Source of the DNA: Acidimicrobiia bacterium
Lineage (GTDB): Bacteria > Actinomycetota > Acidimicrobiia > Acidimicrobiales > JACDCH01
Direction of reading: 5' to 3'
NCBI GenBank assembly: GCA_013694495.1
Contig: JACDCH010000059.1
Span: forward strand, 1 to 12,154
Length of the DNA stretch: 12,154 nucleotides
The stretch's first letter is position 1. Each line of letters opens with the position of its first letter. Below are positions 12,151-12,154 of the stretch, in pieces. Position numbers and translations under genes: made by a program. The notes beneath the pieces are model-generated. The model worked only from the letters and a program-made list of their open reading frames with translations, was not told the origin of the DNA and ran no database searches.

Positions 12151-12154
12151 GGCC

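Noticed and set aside
1..12154. tRNA, rRNA or CRISPR array
   Set aside because: No cloverleaf-like sequence, rRNA stretch or regularly spaced direct repeats were seen on either strand.

Overview
The window is very GC-rich, has strong G/C bias at third codon positions, frequent GTG starts and almost no slack between genes. Its gene content (ECF sigma factor with zinc anti-sigma factors, DUF899, DoxX, a SafE-like membrane protein with a cupredoxin tail) points to an actinobacterium. A deep-branching soil or aquatic group such as Acidimicrobiia is possible, but no marker gene here fixes the lineage.

The left part (1-3874) is a patchwork. It holds an MFS transporter running off the left edge (minus strand), a methyltransferase cut short after its SAM-binding motif, an intact DUF899 thioredoxin-like gene, and an ABC ATPase broken by frameshifts and lost after its signature motif. 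A minus-strand set follows: a Tat-type lipoprotein, a small ORF, a peroxiredoxin-like gene and a small membrane protein. The lipoprotein and the peroxiredoxin are split by several one-base shifts.

The middle (3968-5633) is an intact regulatory hub. An ECF sigma factor diverges from a zinc anti-sigma gene. Both promoters have the form GGGAA[T/G]-N18-GTTT and share a central palindrome, TTCCCGGGAA. This is the SigR/SigH type of promoter, so both arms are probably transcribed by the encoded sigma factor or a close relative. A second zinc anti-sigma gene and a three-helix membrane protein follow the sigma gene with overlapping stops and starts. The peroxiredoxin-like gene lies downstream of the divergent anti-sigma gene, which fits a thiol-oxidation response.

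Next comes another damaged stretch (5789-7452): an internal piece of a mercuric-reductase-like flavoprotein, an intact DoxX gene, and remnants of a tyrosine recombinase joined to an unrecognised coding tail. The recombinase remnant suggests a past mobile element.

The right part (7453-12150) is one compact, intact minus-strand operon of eight genes. In transcription order it encodes a small coiled-coil protein, a SafE-like transporter with a cupredoxin domain, an HMA metal-binding protein, a 45-residue ORF, an alpha/beta hydrolase, a thioredoxin-like lipoprotein with a CX4C motif, a beta-propeller protein with Asp-boxes, and a divergent Lgt-family membrane protein. Six of the seven junctions are 4-bp GTGA or ATGA overlaps and the seventh is a 3-nt gap. 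The set looks like an envelope copper/thiol handling system and is the most interesting unit in the window.
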